NCBI RefSeq assembly: GCF_012932915.1
Contig: NZ_VCQU01000012.1
Span: forward strand, 1 to 64,000
DNA: 64,000 nt
Source of the DNA: Antrihabitans stalactiti
GTDB lineage: Bacteria; Actinomycetota; Actinomycetes; Mycobacteriales; Mycobacteriaceae
Direction: 5' to 3'
Numbering within the stretch: the first letter of the stretch is position 1; every line of letters begins with the position of its first letter. Made by a program: the position numbers and the translations under genes. Under the pieces are notes generated by a model. The model was not told the origin of the DNA. It searched no databases and saw only the letters and a list, made by a program, of their open reading frames with translations. Below, piece by piece: positions 25,601 to 32,997 of the stretch.

Positions 25601-27658
25601 GATCTGGCTGCCGAGTTGCGGGATTGTTTCCTGGTGACGTGTCAGGCGCGGGTGTCTCATTGTGCGTCACCGAGTTTCGATATTTCCGTATTCGAGATGA
25701 TGATCGCGGTCAGTGCGGGGGCGACGTTGGTGATCGTAGAGGCGTCGGTTGGTGGAGGGGACGATTTGGCGCGGGTGCTCGATCGTGACGGTGTGACGCA
25801 TGGCTTTCTCACGCCGTCGGTGTTGATGACGGTCGATCCTGCTGGGCTCGATGCGTTCGGCACGGTGATGGTCGGTGGTGAGGGGTGTCCAGCAGAGTTG
25901 GTGGCGCGGTGGGCACCGGGGCGTCGGATGCTCAATGGGTACGGGCCGACGGAGGCGACAGTGATGTCGAATCACAGCGCGGCGATGACACCTGGGGAGC
26001 AGATCACTTTGGGTGGCCCCACTTTGGGGTTCGGTGAGGTGGTGCTGGATTCGCGTTTGCGTCCGGTGCCGGTGGGAGTTGTTGGAGAGTTGTATTTGTC
26101 CGGGCCTGGTTTGGCGCGTGGCTATCATCGGCGTCCCGGGCCGACGGCGGCGCGGTTTGTGGCGAACCCGTTCGATGGTGTGGGTGGGCGGATGTATCGC
26201 ACAGGTGATGTGGTGCGGTGGAACGCGCGCGGCGAGGTCGAGTATGTGGGGCGCAGTGATTTTCAGGTCAAGGTGCGGGGGTTGCGGGTCGAGCCTGGTG
26301 AAATCGACGCTGTATTGGCGCGCCATGATGATATCGGTTTCGCGGTGACGATGGCACAGCCTGCTCCATCAGGGGAGATCGTGTTGGTGTCTTATGTCCT
26401 GCCGATTGCGGGTGCGGAACTCGACAGTGTCGAGCTAACCGCGCACGCGGCGGGGTTGTTGCCTGCGCATATGGTTCCGGCGAAGGTTGTTGTGCTCGAG
26501 GAGATTCCGCTGACTCCGGTGGGCAAACTTGACCGAAAGGCGCTTCCGCGTCCCGAATTCGGTTCGCCGTCGTCGGCGTTTCGGGCGCCGAGGAATCCGA
26601 CGGAGCGGGCGGTTGCCGAGGTGTTTGCGACGGTGCTCGGTGTCGAGGATGTCGGTATCGACGACAACTTCTTCGATCTCGGCGGTAACTCGTTGAGCGC
26701 CACCAGAATGGTCGCACGAGTGAAAACAGTGACAGGGGCTCAGATTCCGGTTCAGTCGATCTACACCAACGCGACGCCGGAATCGTTGGCGAGACGAATC
26801 GACAATGACAGGCCGGACGAGATCGAACTCGACGTTCTCTCCGCGGTCGCCGTCGTATTACCCATGCGCACAACGGGATTGAAAGAACCACTGTTCTGCA
26901 TACATCCGGCGATCGGCCTGGCGTGGTGCTTCACCGGTTTGGTGCGGTATCTCGATGATGATCAGCCGATCTACGGCATACAGTCACCGGCACTGACTGA
27001 TCCTGCCCGCGCCTTCGATTCTTTAGAGGATTTGGCGCACTTCTATGCCCGACAGATTCGTGCCGTCCAACCGTGCGGGCCATATCACCTGCTTGGCTAC
27101 TCCGTGGGCGGTCAGATCGCGCATGCGATTGCTGTCGAGCTGGGTAGCGACGGTGACGAGGTGTCCACATTGGCAATAATGGACAGCCTCCCGACTTCCG
27201 CCACTGATGTGCAGATCCAGATGCCCACACCCGTCGAGTTGCTCGCGGAGTTCGGTGGGCAGATCGACCCGAGGCTCGACAATCCCGACATAACGGTGGA
27301 ACGGGCGTCAGAGCTGTTGCGTCGGAAGGGGGGTCTGTTCGCAGAGCTGACCCCAGCCCGCCTCGACACCTTGTATGGCAGCTACACCTGGCTTGTCGGG
27401 CGGGCGCTAGAACACCGGCCGTCGAAGTTCGACGGTGATCTGCTCTTCTTCAGTGCCACACCGACACCAGATCGCACGGCAAATGCCGCCGCTGCCTGGA
27501 AGGACTACGTCGCCGGCCAAGTACTCGACCATAGGATCGCGTGTCGTCACGAACGGATGACCAGCCCCGACGGGCTCGAATTCATCGGTCCCGTCCTCGC
27601 AAAATATCTCGACGCGTCGCGCAGGAGGGTATTGCGACCAACTCGCGACGAGCGATGA
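19682..27658 (+). CDS. Two-module non-ribosomal peptide synthetase with an extra half condensation domain
   Basis: About 2,658 residues, order C1 - half C - A1 - PCP1 - C2 - A2 - PCP2 - TE. C1 (residues 38-470) starts FPLSSAQRGMWFAQQL and has HHVAVDG near 168. From about 480 (LSYWVSVLSG) to 725 there is only the C-terminal half of an ordinary C domain, without HHxxxDG. A1 has YTSGSTGVPKG near 893; PCP1 has DNFFDLGGNSL near 1275; C2 has HHICGDG near 1464; A2 repeats the A motifs near 1954; PCP2 near 2330; the thioesterase has GYSVGG near 2475. Hand alignment to GrsA gives pockets D-I-F-F-M-G-G-I-M (A1) and D-I-F-F-M-G-G-V-M (A2), probably the same substrate. GTG 19682 has GGAGG six bases upstream. 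No MbtH, tailoring or export gene is adjacent. Confidence 0.93.
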   Translation: MHSGHREAKQPVHAGTHLPRGEHRSRGALGDGPPEFFPLSSAQRGMWFAQQLTPQVPFTIAQYVELRGELDVELLRAVSRAVAHEFESAFLRLIEVDGEPLQMVDHSIDYSMSLIDFQGESDPRAAAQAWVQNNYSTPLNVRVDLLFQSSLLQVGRDHYLWYCRGHHVAVDGFGAMTMLNRAASLYTAAIEGDVVAPSRAADLRTLCQIDQQYRSSSRFIADRAFWTEHLTGISASSTLANTSPAPAAGSSSVESTALSEEAARGLEGAATHLRASPAAVVIAGFALYVSRMTGKADVQISIPVSARTTSVLRSSAGMLTNVAPLRLRVQADDLVGDLVERVQLELMGALRHQRYSIEDIRRDSPTADISSGLLVNVMLFRQQIRLGSLMGEFHIVSSGPVDDLLVNVYYSGTPSRTVVDFLGNPNRYSTDELRTHHRGFVELVEEFSTADPDTPLADIHAPSAAAEARAVKELVDLSYWVSVLSGVADVLALPTDRPRPMRRSLGMGGVGFEVGDGVHRGMVALARTHDATVFMVAHAVLAVLLARSCGTADVVIGTPVAGQRGAVSDELAKTFVNAVVLRTAIDAAESFSDLLGLVRETDLGAFGHTEVPFERVVEALDPARSAARSPLFQVMLVWKNVATTGLDLDATAAQFDLQLTLVEHFDSGGAPVGIVAEFGYATDLFDAATVAGFAERFGRILESVVADPAIPVGDVEVLGAVERERILAFARGGGGVPARLWPELLSDAVVIDPDAIALSCAGIDVSYRQLDDRSSRLARVLIRYGAGPETCVALGLVRSIESVLAMWAIAKSGAALVPVDPNYPAERIGHMLADCGAVVGVTVGARRAQFPDALPWLELDEEGFEEQLSSCSAAGVTDADRLSPLRIDNPAYLIYTSGSTGVPKGVAVTHRGLADLVSELRDCFMVTPQARVCHSASPSFDIAVFEMMIAVSAGATLVIVEASVGGGEDLARVLQRERVTHGFLTPSVLMTVDPAGLEAFGTLMVGGEVCPSELVARWAPGRRMLNGYGPTETTIMSNHSGPLKPGEPITLGGPTLGFGVRVLDSRLHPVPVGAVGELYLSGPGLARGYHRRPLSSAARFVADPFGGVGARMYRTGDVARWNARGQLEYVGRSDFQVKVRGVRVEPGEIDAVLAQHCDVGFAVTVAHPGPSGETALVSYVLPIPGAGVDTVELTAHVAGLLPAHMVPAKIVVLEEIPLTPVGKLDRKALPPPEFGPSSVFRSPSNPTERAVADVFAAVLGVERVGSDDNFFDLGGNSLTATRTVARVNAALGTRIGVLELFDAPTVQSLAVCADSFDSRGSPLPLLTPRDRRDPVPVSLAQERMWFLNQFDTSSAAYNIPIILRLSGALDVEVLRMAVADVIERHEPLRTVYPLSDQGPIQVVLPLARVDFGLSPIPVSDHTVLREGITRLISDGFDVTVQVPLRFGLFEVSDAEHVLAVTVHHICGDGFSMGPLARDVSAAYRARIDGKAPGWEPLAVQYADYSLWQRELLGSEEDPGSVMSTQLSYWVSVLSGAADVLALPTDRPRPARRSLRGAGVRFEVGADVHRGIVGLARAHDATVFMVAHAVLAVLLARLCGTGDVVIGTPVAGRGVAALDELVGMFVNTVVLRTGIDAAASFTEVLRLVRETDLGAFGHADAPFERVVEAVDPARSTARSPLFQVMLVSQSVSVTGVDLPGVAVDVVKVDTASAQLDLQLVLTEHFDSGGAPAGIEAEFGYATDLFDAATVADFAERFTRIVESALTDPSVAVGDIEVLGSVEREQILALACGGGGVPARLWPELLSDAVVLDPDAVALSCAGVDVSYRELDDRSNRLARVLIENGAGPERFVALGLPRSIDSVVAMWAVAKSGAALMPVDPNYPADRIGRMLADSGAVVGVTVWARRAQFPSTLPWVVLDEGGFEEGLSSCSGAVVTDADRLSPLRIDHPAYLIYTSGSTGVPKGVAVTHRGLADLAAELRDCFLVTCQARVSHCASPSFDISVFEMMIAVSAGATLVIVEASVGGGDDLARVLDRDGVTHGFLTPSVLMTVDPAGLDAFGTVMVGGEGCPAELVARWAPGRRMLNGYGPTEATVMSNHSAAMTPGEQITLGGPTLGFGEVVLDSRLRPVPVGVVGELYLSGPGLARGYHRRPGPTAARFVANPFDGVGGRMYRTGDVVRWNARGEVEYVGRSDFQVKVRGLRVEPGEIDAVLARHDDIGFAVTMAQPAPSGEIVLVSYVLPIAGAELDSVELTAHAAGLLPAHMVPAKVVVLEEIPLTPVGKLDRKALPRPEFGSPSSAFRAPRNPTERAVAEVFATVLGVEDVGIDDNFFDLGGNSLSATRMVARVKTVTGAQIPVQSIYTNATPESLARRIDNDRPDEIELDVLSAVAVVLPMRTTGLKEPLFCIHPAIGLAWCFTGLVRYLDDDQPIYGIQSPALTDPARAFDSLEDLAHFYARQIRAVQPCGPYHLLGYSVGGQIAHAIAVELGSDGDEVSTLAIMDSLPTSATDVQIQMPTPVELLAEFGGQIDPRLDNPDITVERASELLRRKGGLFAELTPARLDTLYGSYTWLVGRALEHRPSKFDGDLLFFSATPTPDRTANAAAAWKDYVAGQVLDHRIACRHERMTSPDGLEFIGPVLAKYLDASRRRVLRPTRDER
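21112..23545 (+). repeat. Intragenic repeat copy 1 (half C - A1 - PCP1)
   Basis: Near-parallel to 24260-26720 in both DNA and protein from LSYWVSVLSG through the carrier motif GGNSL. The high similarity, including silent positions, points to a fairly recent module duplication or gene conversion. Confidence 0.8.
24260..26720 (+). repeat. Intragenic repeat copy 2 (C-terminal half of C2 - A2 - PCP2)
   Basis: Second copy of the module repeat. Here the C-terminal half is preceded by a normal N-terminal half (23689-24259) with HHICGDG, so the C domain is complete. Copy 1 lacks that preceding part. Confidence 0.8.
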
Positions 27659-27810
27659 CCATGACGTGGCCGCTACCAGGGCTTCGAGGACGATCCGCGC
27701 GTCCCGTCAGTTTCCTGAAAAAGGCTTGCGAAAGACCTATCGGCTCGTTGGGACGACGTCGAGCTCTCGATCTGCTCCGAATGTTGCGACGCGTGTCATC
27801 CCACGTGTGA
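27655..27810 (+). CDS. Possible 51-aa ORF overlapping the NRPS stop
   Basis: ATG overlaps the NRPS stop as ATGA, the arrangement of a translationally coupled gene. The product (MTMTWPLPGLRGRS..., ending RRVSSHV) is basic and unrecognised, and could equally be chance. From 27811 to 28079 no gene is seen. Confidence 0.2.
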   Translation: MTMTWPLPGLRGRSARPVSFLKKACERPIGSLGRRRALDLLRMLRRVSSHV

Positions 27811-28079
27811 TGCACTGGGTCAACTCACTGTTCGCCCGGTGACGATCCCGGCGAGTCGTGGTGCAACTTCTCGCCAAGCAGATGGCGCTACCAGCGTGGT
27901 TCCTCGGCTGCTCGGCCGCGATGTTCGGAATTGCGTGAGTGTCACATCGTGGCATACGTGCCTGTCATGAGGCATTGGCTCACGAGCGGGGTCGGTGCGA
28001 CCATAACCATGGTGAGCAGCGCCCCTGAGTCGCCGTCGGCCGCTATGCGGTCTACGAGAACGAACGCTGCGTGAATGGG

Positions 28080-28367
28080 TCAGCTATCGTACTGCCAAAC
28101 GAACTGGCCGTCGACCTACACCATGTAGGTGATTCGGCCGAACGCCGACCCGGTCAGCCAGGAGTACTTGCCGCTGTCCTTCTCGATTTGAACGACGTAT
28201 CGTCCGACGTCGACGGTGTAGGTTTTCACGCGATCCCACGCGTTACAGTATTCGAAAAACGTTGGTACCCTATCGACTTTGATCGAGACGAACGCGAGAG
28301 CAAACGGGTTGTGGGTGAAGTCGACGCGACGCGACACCCCGCGACCCACTTCGAACGCAAATTCCAT
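28080..28367 (-). pseudogene. Small unrecognised protein gene with an in-frame amber near its end
   Basis: ATG 28367 has AAGGGG upstream. The frame reads MEFAFEVGRGVSRRVDFTHN, FVSIKVDRVPTFF, KTYTVDVGRYVVQIEK and FGRITYMV, a beta-rich small protein. It meets TAG at 28116-28118, but the same frame continues VDGQFVWQYDS and then TGA at 28080-28082. The sequence after the TAG looks like a natural end, so a single change of a Tyr codon to TAG is likely. If translation stops at TAG the product is 83 residues and probably still folds. No family named with confidence. Confidence 0.5.
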
Positions 28368-28484
28368 ATTGAGAGACCCCTTCGCCACGACCCGCCCTGA
28401 TTGCCACCGCTCGCGGCATATCACGATGGTCCGCGAGTGGACGCTGTGTGCACCAGACATCACAGGGGTGGGCATTAGCACCCC

Positions 28485-28700
28485 TCAGGTCGTGAACAGG
28501 ACGATGCGCAGCCGCCGCAAACGGCGAATGTCGGCGTAGCCCTTGTCGTTCAGGCCAAGAACTGCACCCGGAAGATTCTGAGGCGGCCGGTACTACGCGC
28601 CGATCGGGTCGAAGGCATTTCCGGTCACGACTACCCGATTCCTGGTGACCCTCGGGACGAACAGGTGTACGTAGTGCAATCTGTGTTGACGCTGGTCGGG
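28485..28700 (-). pseudogene. Unrecognised minus-strand remnant with in-frame amber
   Basis: Minus-strand frame HYVHLFVPRVTRNRVVV, GNAFDPIGA, TAG (28593-28595), then YRPPQNLPGAVLGLNDKGYADIR and RRLRIVLFTT before TGA at 28485-28487. The sequence before and after the TAG is in one frame and reads as coherent protein. The upstream end meets TAA, so the N-terminus is lost. Nothing else is seen between 28701 and the SPFH gene at 28865. Confidence 0.35.
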
Positions 28701-28864
28701 CCCTTACGCCTTCTCGACGAGGTGTCCGGGGATGGGTAGCGGCAGGGGAGCGCAGCGCAGACAACGAAATGGCGGGTTCGGTGGGTGTGGGGGACCCACC
28801 CTTGGGTCAGTGTGTGCGAGGGATCGTCGGCGCATCATTGTCATATTCCAGAGAAGGAGTTTCG

Positions 28865-29761
28865 ATGGCCGCCGGTTCGATCATCGTTTTGTTAGTTTTA
28901 GTAATCGCGTTGCTGCTCGTCTCGCGAACCATCCGCGTGATTCAGCAGTACGAGCTCGGCATCGTCCTCCGGTTCGGGCGCGTGCTGAGTGCACCTCGCC
29001 GGCCGGGGCTGACGATGATCGTGCCTGGTATCGATCGGCTGGTGAAGGTGAACACCCAGACGATCGCGGTTCCGGTGCCTGCTCAGGAGGGGATCACCCG
29101 TGACAATGTGTCGGTCCGGGTAGACGCGGTGTTGTATTACCGGGTCATCGATCCGGTCGCTGCCGTTGTCGCAGTGCAGAATTACCATTTCGCCATTGCG
29201 CAGGTCGCGCAAACGTCGCTGCGTTCGGTCATCGGCAAGAGCGATTTGGACCATCTGCTGTCGAGTCGGGAGCGCTTGCACGAGAGCCTCGAGTCCTTGC
29301 TCGAAAGCCCCGCCCTGGGATGGGGTCTGCACATCGATCGCGTCGAGATCAAAGATGTCACCCTGCCCGAATCGATGAAGCGGTCCATGTCGCGACAAGC
29401 CGAGGCCGAACGCGAACGACGCGCACGCATCATCACCGCCGATGGCGAACTCGAGGCGTCTCACAAGCTGGCCCAGGCCGCGGCAACGATGGACTCGACG
29501 TCAGGAGCGCTGCAACTTCGGCTGCTCCAAACGGTCGTCGAAGTGGCGGCAGAGAAGAACTCGACTCTGGTCATGCCGTTTCCGGTGGAGATGTTGCGGT
29601 TCTTCGAGAACGCGGCAACTGTGGCTACCCGCAAATCGAGCGACCAGTCCCTGTCAGCCGCAGGGACAACCGAGAACTCGACGCAACTGAACCAACCGAG
29701 CATCAGCTCGGAATCGGTAGATCACGCATCAAGGGTGATGACCACACCTCGATCGGCGTAA
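28865..29761 (+). CDS. SPFH/Band 7 (stomatin-like) membrane protein
   Basis: A 298-residue protein: N-terminal TM helix (IIVLLVLVIALLLVSRTI), then the Band 7 domain with IRVIQQYELGIVLRFGRV, RPGLTMIVPGIDRLVKVNTQT, VSVRVDAVLYYRVIDP, LRSVIGKSDLDHLLSSRERL and WGLHIDRVEIKDVTLPESMKRSM, followed by a coiled coil (QAEAERERRARIITADGELEAS) and a Ser/Thr-rich tail. Stomatin-type scaffolds form oligomers on membranes; bacterial ones are often paired with an NfeD protein, which is not adjacent here. ATG 28865 has GAGAAGGAG upstream. The 3' end overlaps the opposite-strand PPOX gene by 40 bp. Confidence 0.9.
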   Translation: MAAGSIIVLLVLVIALLLVSRTIRVIQQYELGIVLRFGRVLSAPRRPGLTMIVPGIDRLVKVNTQTIAVPVPAQEGITRDNVSVRVDAVLYYRVIDPVAAVVAVQNYHFAIAQVAQTSLRSVIGKSDLDHLLSSRERLHESLESLLESPALGWGLHIDRVEIKDVTLPESMKRSMSRQAEAERERRARIITADGELEASHKLAQAAATMDSTSGALQLRLLQTVVEVAAEKNSTLVMPFPVEMLRFFENAATVATRKSSDQSLSAAGTTENSTQLNQPSISSESVDHASRVMTTPRSA

Positions 29762-30117
29762 GGAAAGGGCTTGCGTTTGATCCAGCCACCCAACTTGGCC
29801 AACCCGCGAGTTATTTTGACCTGAATCCCGTACTTCGAGACGACCCGCGCGTACACGGCGTCACGCTCGGCACCGTCGACAACGACGGCGGTCCCACTGA
29901 CAGGGGTGGTCCCGGCTTTGACAACACCGCGGGAATTGGATGGTTGCAGGAGGACCCGTGGGTTGTTCTTGAGCCGTTTTGTTTTGAATGATGTCGATGA
30001 GGTGTAGAAGCCGACTGCGCCGTCGTCGAGGTCGACGATCCACACGGCGGTACTCACCGGCGACCCGTCCCGTTTGTAGGTGGTGAATGAGACATACTTT
30101 TCGTCCGCGATTGTCAC
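29722..30117 (-). CDS. PPOX-class F420-/flavin-dependent oxidoreductase-like protein
   Basis: A 131-residue split-barrel protein of the PPOX class (TIGR03666-type in actinobacteria): EKYVSFTTYKRDGSPVSTAVWI, VGFYTSSTSFKTKRLKNNPRVLLQPSN, VSGTAVVVDGAERDAVYARVVSKYG and a C-terminal KRKPFPYADRGVVITL. The K.kRl..nPrv segment is the usual cofactor phosphate-binding region. GTG 30117 gives the normal family length; a longer upstream frame is Arg/Pro/Ser-rich and looks non-coding. Relatives reduce substrates with coenzyme F420, which mycobacteria-like organisms make. The 3' end overlaps the SPFH gene on the other strand. Confidence 0.85.
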   Translation of the reverse strand: MTIADEKYVSFTTYKRDGSPVSTAVWIVDLDDGAVGFYTSSTSFKTKRLKNNPRVLLQPSNSRGVVKAGTTPVSGTAVVVDGAERDAVYARVVSKYGIQVKITRGLAKLGGWIKRKPFPYADRGVVITLDA

Positions 30118-30659
30118 GCGCGCAGCGTACAACCGCTGATGCCGCGGTGTCAGGCCATCGCTGTCGCGGTGGGTGCGCCGCGGACGGGCATTGTCGTGAT
30201 TGTTTACCCGTCGCACCAACCACTGTGGACGTTGGTGTCGGTCTGCCCGCGAAAGCAATCGCGATCTGTCGACTCGACAGTGCGCTGGGACGAGTCGCGG
30301 TGGCAGCCACGCTCGTTGCGCGAAATCGTGTCTGCCGGTGGTCGGACGTGACGTTCGATTACAGCGCGTTCGGCGCGCAACTCCGCTGCCACTTGAGCGC
30401 GGACGACTCAGGGAATCGACATGCCGCGCTCGCGGCGACGTTGGCGCACTGTGGAGGCAGGAATCGAGCGTCTGGCGATTATCGCCGAATGGGAAGCTCG
30501 GACTCAGTAACGGGCAATCTTCCGGCTTCGGCTTGGGGCGTCTCTCAGCGGGCCACCGTCTGGATGGCTGCGGCGGCGACGTCGCCGGTGTGGGGCTCGA
30601 CGTCGTGGACGAATCGACGACGCCTTCAGCGCCCGATAGGACGGACACCTCCCGGCGGA
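30118..30659. other. No supported gene
   Basis: Long frames exist on both strands but have Arg/Ser/Pro-heavy composition without domains. One short plus-strand piece before the TAA near 30509 (VEAGIERLAIIAEWEARTQ) reads like a protein end, but only about 30 residues can be followed. Confidence 0.4.
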
Positions 30660-31813
30660 CTACCGCGTGATCACCGTTACAACGTTGCCCGGGGAACTGG
30701 CGACATACGCTGAGTGCGTTTTGGAATCGACCGCGACCGCGGCCGGGTTCTCGCCGACTTTCAGCGTGGTTGTGATCGTGTCTGTGGTCGTGTCGACTAC
30801 CGCGAGCGATCCGTCGTAGGCGACCACATAGGCCGTGTGCGCCGCGGAACTATTGCGATACCTTGCGGTATCGAACCTACGGGAAGCGTCGCTACGACGG
30901 TTTTGGTTGTGGTGTCGATGACCGACACGGAGTGGTCGCGGTTGTTGCCGACATAAAGACGGTTCGACTTGGGGTCGGCGGTTATGCGGTAGGGCTCGTT
31001 TCCGACTGGGATCTTGCTGGTCACGGTTCGACTACGCGTGTCGAACACGGTCACCGCGTTCCCTTTCGAATCCGTGACGTACCCGGTGTGGTTGGCCAGA
31101 TCGAGCGCTACTTCTACCGCATCTCCGACCGACTCGACCGTGCCGACGACATTCCCCGTCGTCGTATCGATAACCGTGACCGAGTTGCCGAAGTCCGTGC
31201 ATCCATACAGAACCCGTGCGTCCGGGTCCAAAGCAATGTGCGCGCCGATCTCGACCTTGAAGGTTTTGACGACTTTCCGCTGGGCTGTGTCGATCACCGA
31301 TATCGCGTCTCGGGCACTGTGGGCCACGAATGCGGTGTGCGAGCCGGGGTCGAGCACGATCCCGCCGGGCGCGTCCTCGACCTCGATTTTTGCCAGGACA
31401 ACGTTCGTTGAAGTGTCGATCACGTACACCTGACCGGGATCATGCTCGTCGGTGATGTATGCGAGGTGTGCATCCGGATCGACGACGACTCCTGCTGGCC
31501 ACTCGACCGCCACTGTTGCCGTTACCGTCGGTGGACCGAGGTTCGTTGCGGCGTCGGCCTGGCGTTCGTTATCGCGGCTGACATACCAGACGCCGCCTGC
31601 GGCGAGCGCCAGAACCACGACAGCGGCCAATGCCCCGACGATGTACGGTCGCTTGCGTCGGCTCTGTTGCGCGCCCAACGGCGTTTGCTCGTCGTCGACC
31701 CATAGTTGCCAGCCAGGCGGTGCCGGCGGCCATGACCGATCCGGCTGCCAATTCTGATCAGGTTGCCAGCCAGGAGGTGGTGCCGGCCAGTTGGGCGGAG
31801 GGTTGTATCTCAT
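30660..31813 (-). pseudogene. Membrane-anchored YVTN/YncE-type beta-propeller, frameshifted in the last blade
   Basis: ATG 31813 starts a Pro/Trp-rich cytosolic part with PPNWP, PPPGWQP and APPGWQLWV repeats, then one TM helix (PYIVGALAAVVVLALAAGGVWYV), then an exported propeller of YVTN-type repeats (VYVIDTSTNVVLAKI, ISVIDTAQRKVVKTF, VTVIDTTTGNVVGTV, VSVIDTTTKTVVATL). An indel near 30850 (IAIVPRR) shifts the frame; in the next frame the final repeats continue as AHTAYVVAYDGSLAVVDTTT and AYVASSPGNVVTVITR to TAG at 30660. As sequenced, the product ends early at 30797 and lacks the closing blade. This could be real decay or one sequencing error. Confidence 0.75.
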
Positions 31814-31985
31814 GATCGAGTCTTTCTCGCTGCGGATCATTCGGTCGTGCTGTACTGCCGCCGAGCCAGCTCCACTCCTCGCTCGGCGCGCTGTCACCCG
31901 TGTTGAACCTACGTTCCGCAGGCGAGTTTGTAGCGAGTAGTGACCTACTCGTTGTGTGTTAGGACGGTGGGAGCGGGGCTGGCGC

Positions 31986-32159
31986 TCAACCCCACAGCTC
32001 GACGACGCGGCAAACGAGCAGATCCGGATGGAGCAGAACGGACGAGACGTGGCCAGTGCCGCGAACTTTCTCTGCGAGTTCGTTCGGCGTGCGCGGCGGT
32101 TCTTGCCGTAACTGCTGCATACGTTCGATGACCCACGGCGGCAAAGGCGTTCGCTTCAA
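31986..32159 (-). CDS. Unrecognised 57-aa ORF, doubtful
   Basis: Minus-strand frame from TTG 32159 reads RTPLPPWVIERMQQLRQEPP, RTPNELAEKVRGTGHVSS and LLHPDLLVCRVVELWG. Composition is protein-like and helical, but there is no good ribosome site and a TAG lies just upstream, so it may be a fragment. No family recognised. Confidence 0.25.
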   Translation of the reverse strand: MKRTPLPPWVIERMQQLRQEPPRTPNELAEKVRGTGHVSSVLLHPDLLVCRVVELWG

Positions 32160-32807
32160 ATTGAAGCCCTAGTGCACGAGACGGACGGACTGAGTTATCT
32201 CGATGTTCGGTCGATCCCTGAACTTGAGATCTTTCTGAGCAGTGGACCCAGCGCAGTGTGTCTCGCAGCAGCATCCATCAAAGATTCAGCGAGCCGATCG
32301 TCCGCGCGCCCTACATTTGAAAGCGCAATGGAAGTATTGCCGATTGGGCGACGCGGCAGCGCACCCCAGTGCTCGATCGTCGCTGCTCCTGCCGCTCTTT
32401 GCGCCCAACACACATCGCAATATCTCTTAATCGGCTGGTCGTAGCATTGGACAGCTGATCGGGCGCCGTGCCCAGGCGTCTGCCGACATCCTGAGGCAAG
32501 TGACTGCTGGTATGTCTCCGACAACCTCCACCGCCGCGTCTGGTCCACAGAGCGTCTGCAGCACGATCAATCGTGACGATTTCCCGGCAAACGTCTCAAA
32601 CATCAAAATGCTTGTCTACCTCGATTGTTCAGAATCTGTTGGCAATGGCGATCAGGTAAACGTCAGAAATGCCGACCTAATAGACACCGACAAGGTGCTG
32701 CGAGCGTGGCTGCGGGGAGGACCGACTGCGCAGCCCCCAGGTAACGCGTTATGGAGTTCACCGTCGTCAACTTCCGACCGTCAGCGCCGCGGGATGGACT
32801 AGGTCGT
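32160..32807. other. No supported gene; possible interior of a small integrated element
   Basis: Several short frames on both strands, none convincing. Base composition looks less GC-rich than the surroundings (runs such as caaacgtctcaaacatcaaa near 32590). It lies just left of the serine recombinase, so it may belong to the same mobile element. Confidence 0.35.
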
Positions 32808-32990
32808 ATGTCGGGACAAACGCACGCAAAGCCAAAGCGCACTACGCGTGGTGAGACTGCGGCGTCGAGCGCGTCCAATGGAACCATCGTACGCTGTCCA
32901 GCACACCCGCCGGAGCTGAATCCGACTGCAGCTCAACTGCTTCTGCGTATTCTGCGACGGGCCGAACAACTGCGCAGCACTGCGGCATAG
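32808..32990 (+). CDS. Small basic protein upstream of the serine recombinase
   Basis: A 60-residue frame (ATG 32808) ending 7 bp before the recombinase start. The N-terminus is basic (SGQTHAKPKRTTRGET); the C-terminus reads HPPELNPTAAQLLLRILRRAEQLRS, probably one amphipathic helix. Tight spacing suggests co-transcription with the recombinase. Small basic proteins next to large serine recombinases can be directionality factors, but nothing in the sequence proves that here. An earlier GTG/ATG start at 32751 is possible. Confidence 0.5.
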   Translation: MSGQTHAKPKRTTRGETAASSASNGTIVRCPAHPPELNPTAAQLLLRILRRAEQLRSTAA

Positions 32991-32997
32991 TGCAAGG

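Noticed and set aside
21112-26720. CRISPR-like or tandem short repeat array
   Set aside because: The repetition is one large module duplication inside the NRPS gene; no short spaced repeats were seen anywhere in the window.
28071-28400. 109-residue plus-strand frame
   Set aside because: Opposite strand reads as a better protein with a ribosome site; the plus frame has no recognised features.
29722-30648. Longer 308-residue start for the PPOX-type gene
   Set aside because: The added N-terminus is Arg/Pro/Ser-rich without motifs; GTG 30117 gives the normal family length.
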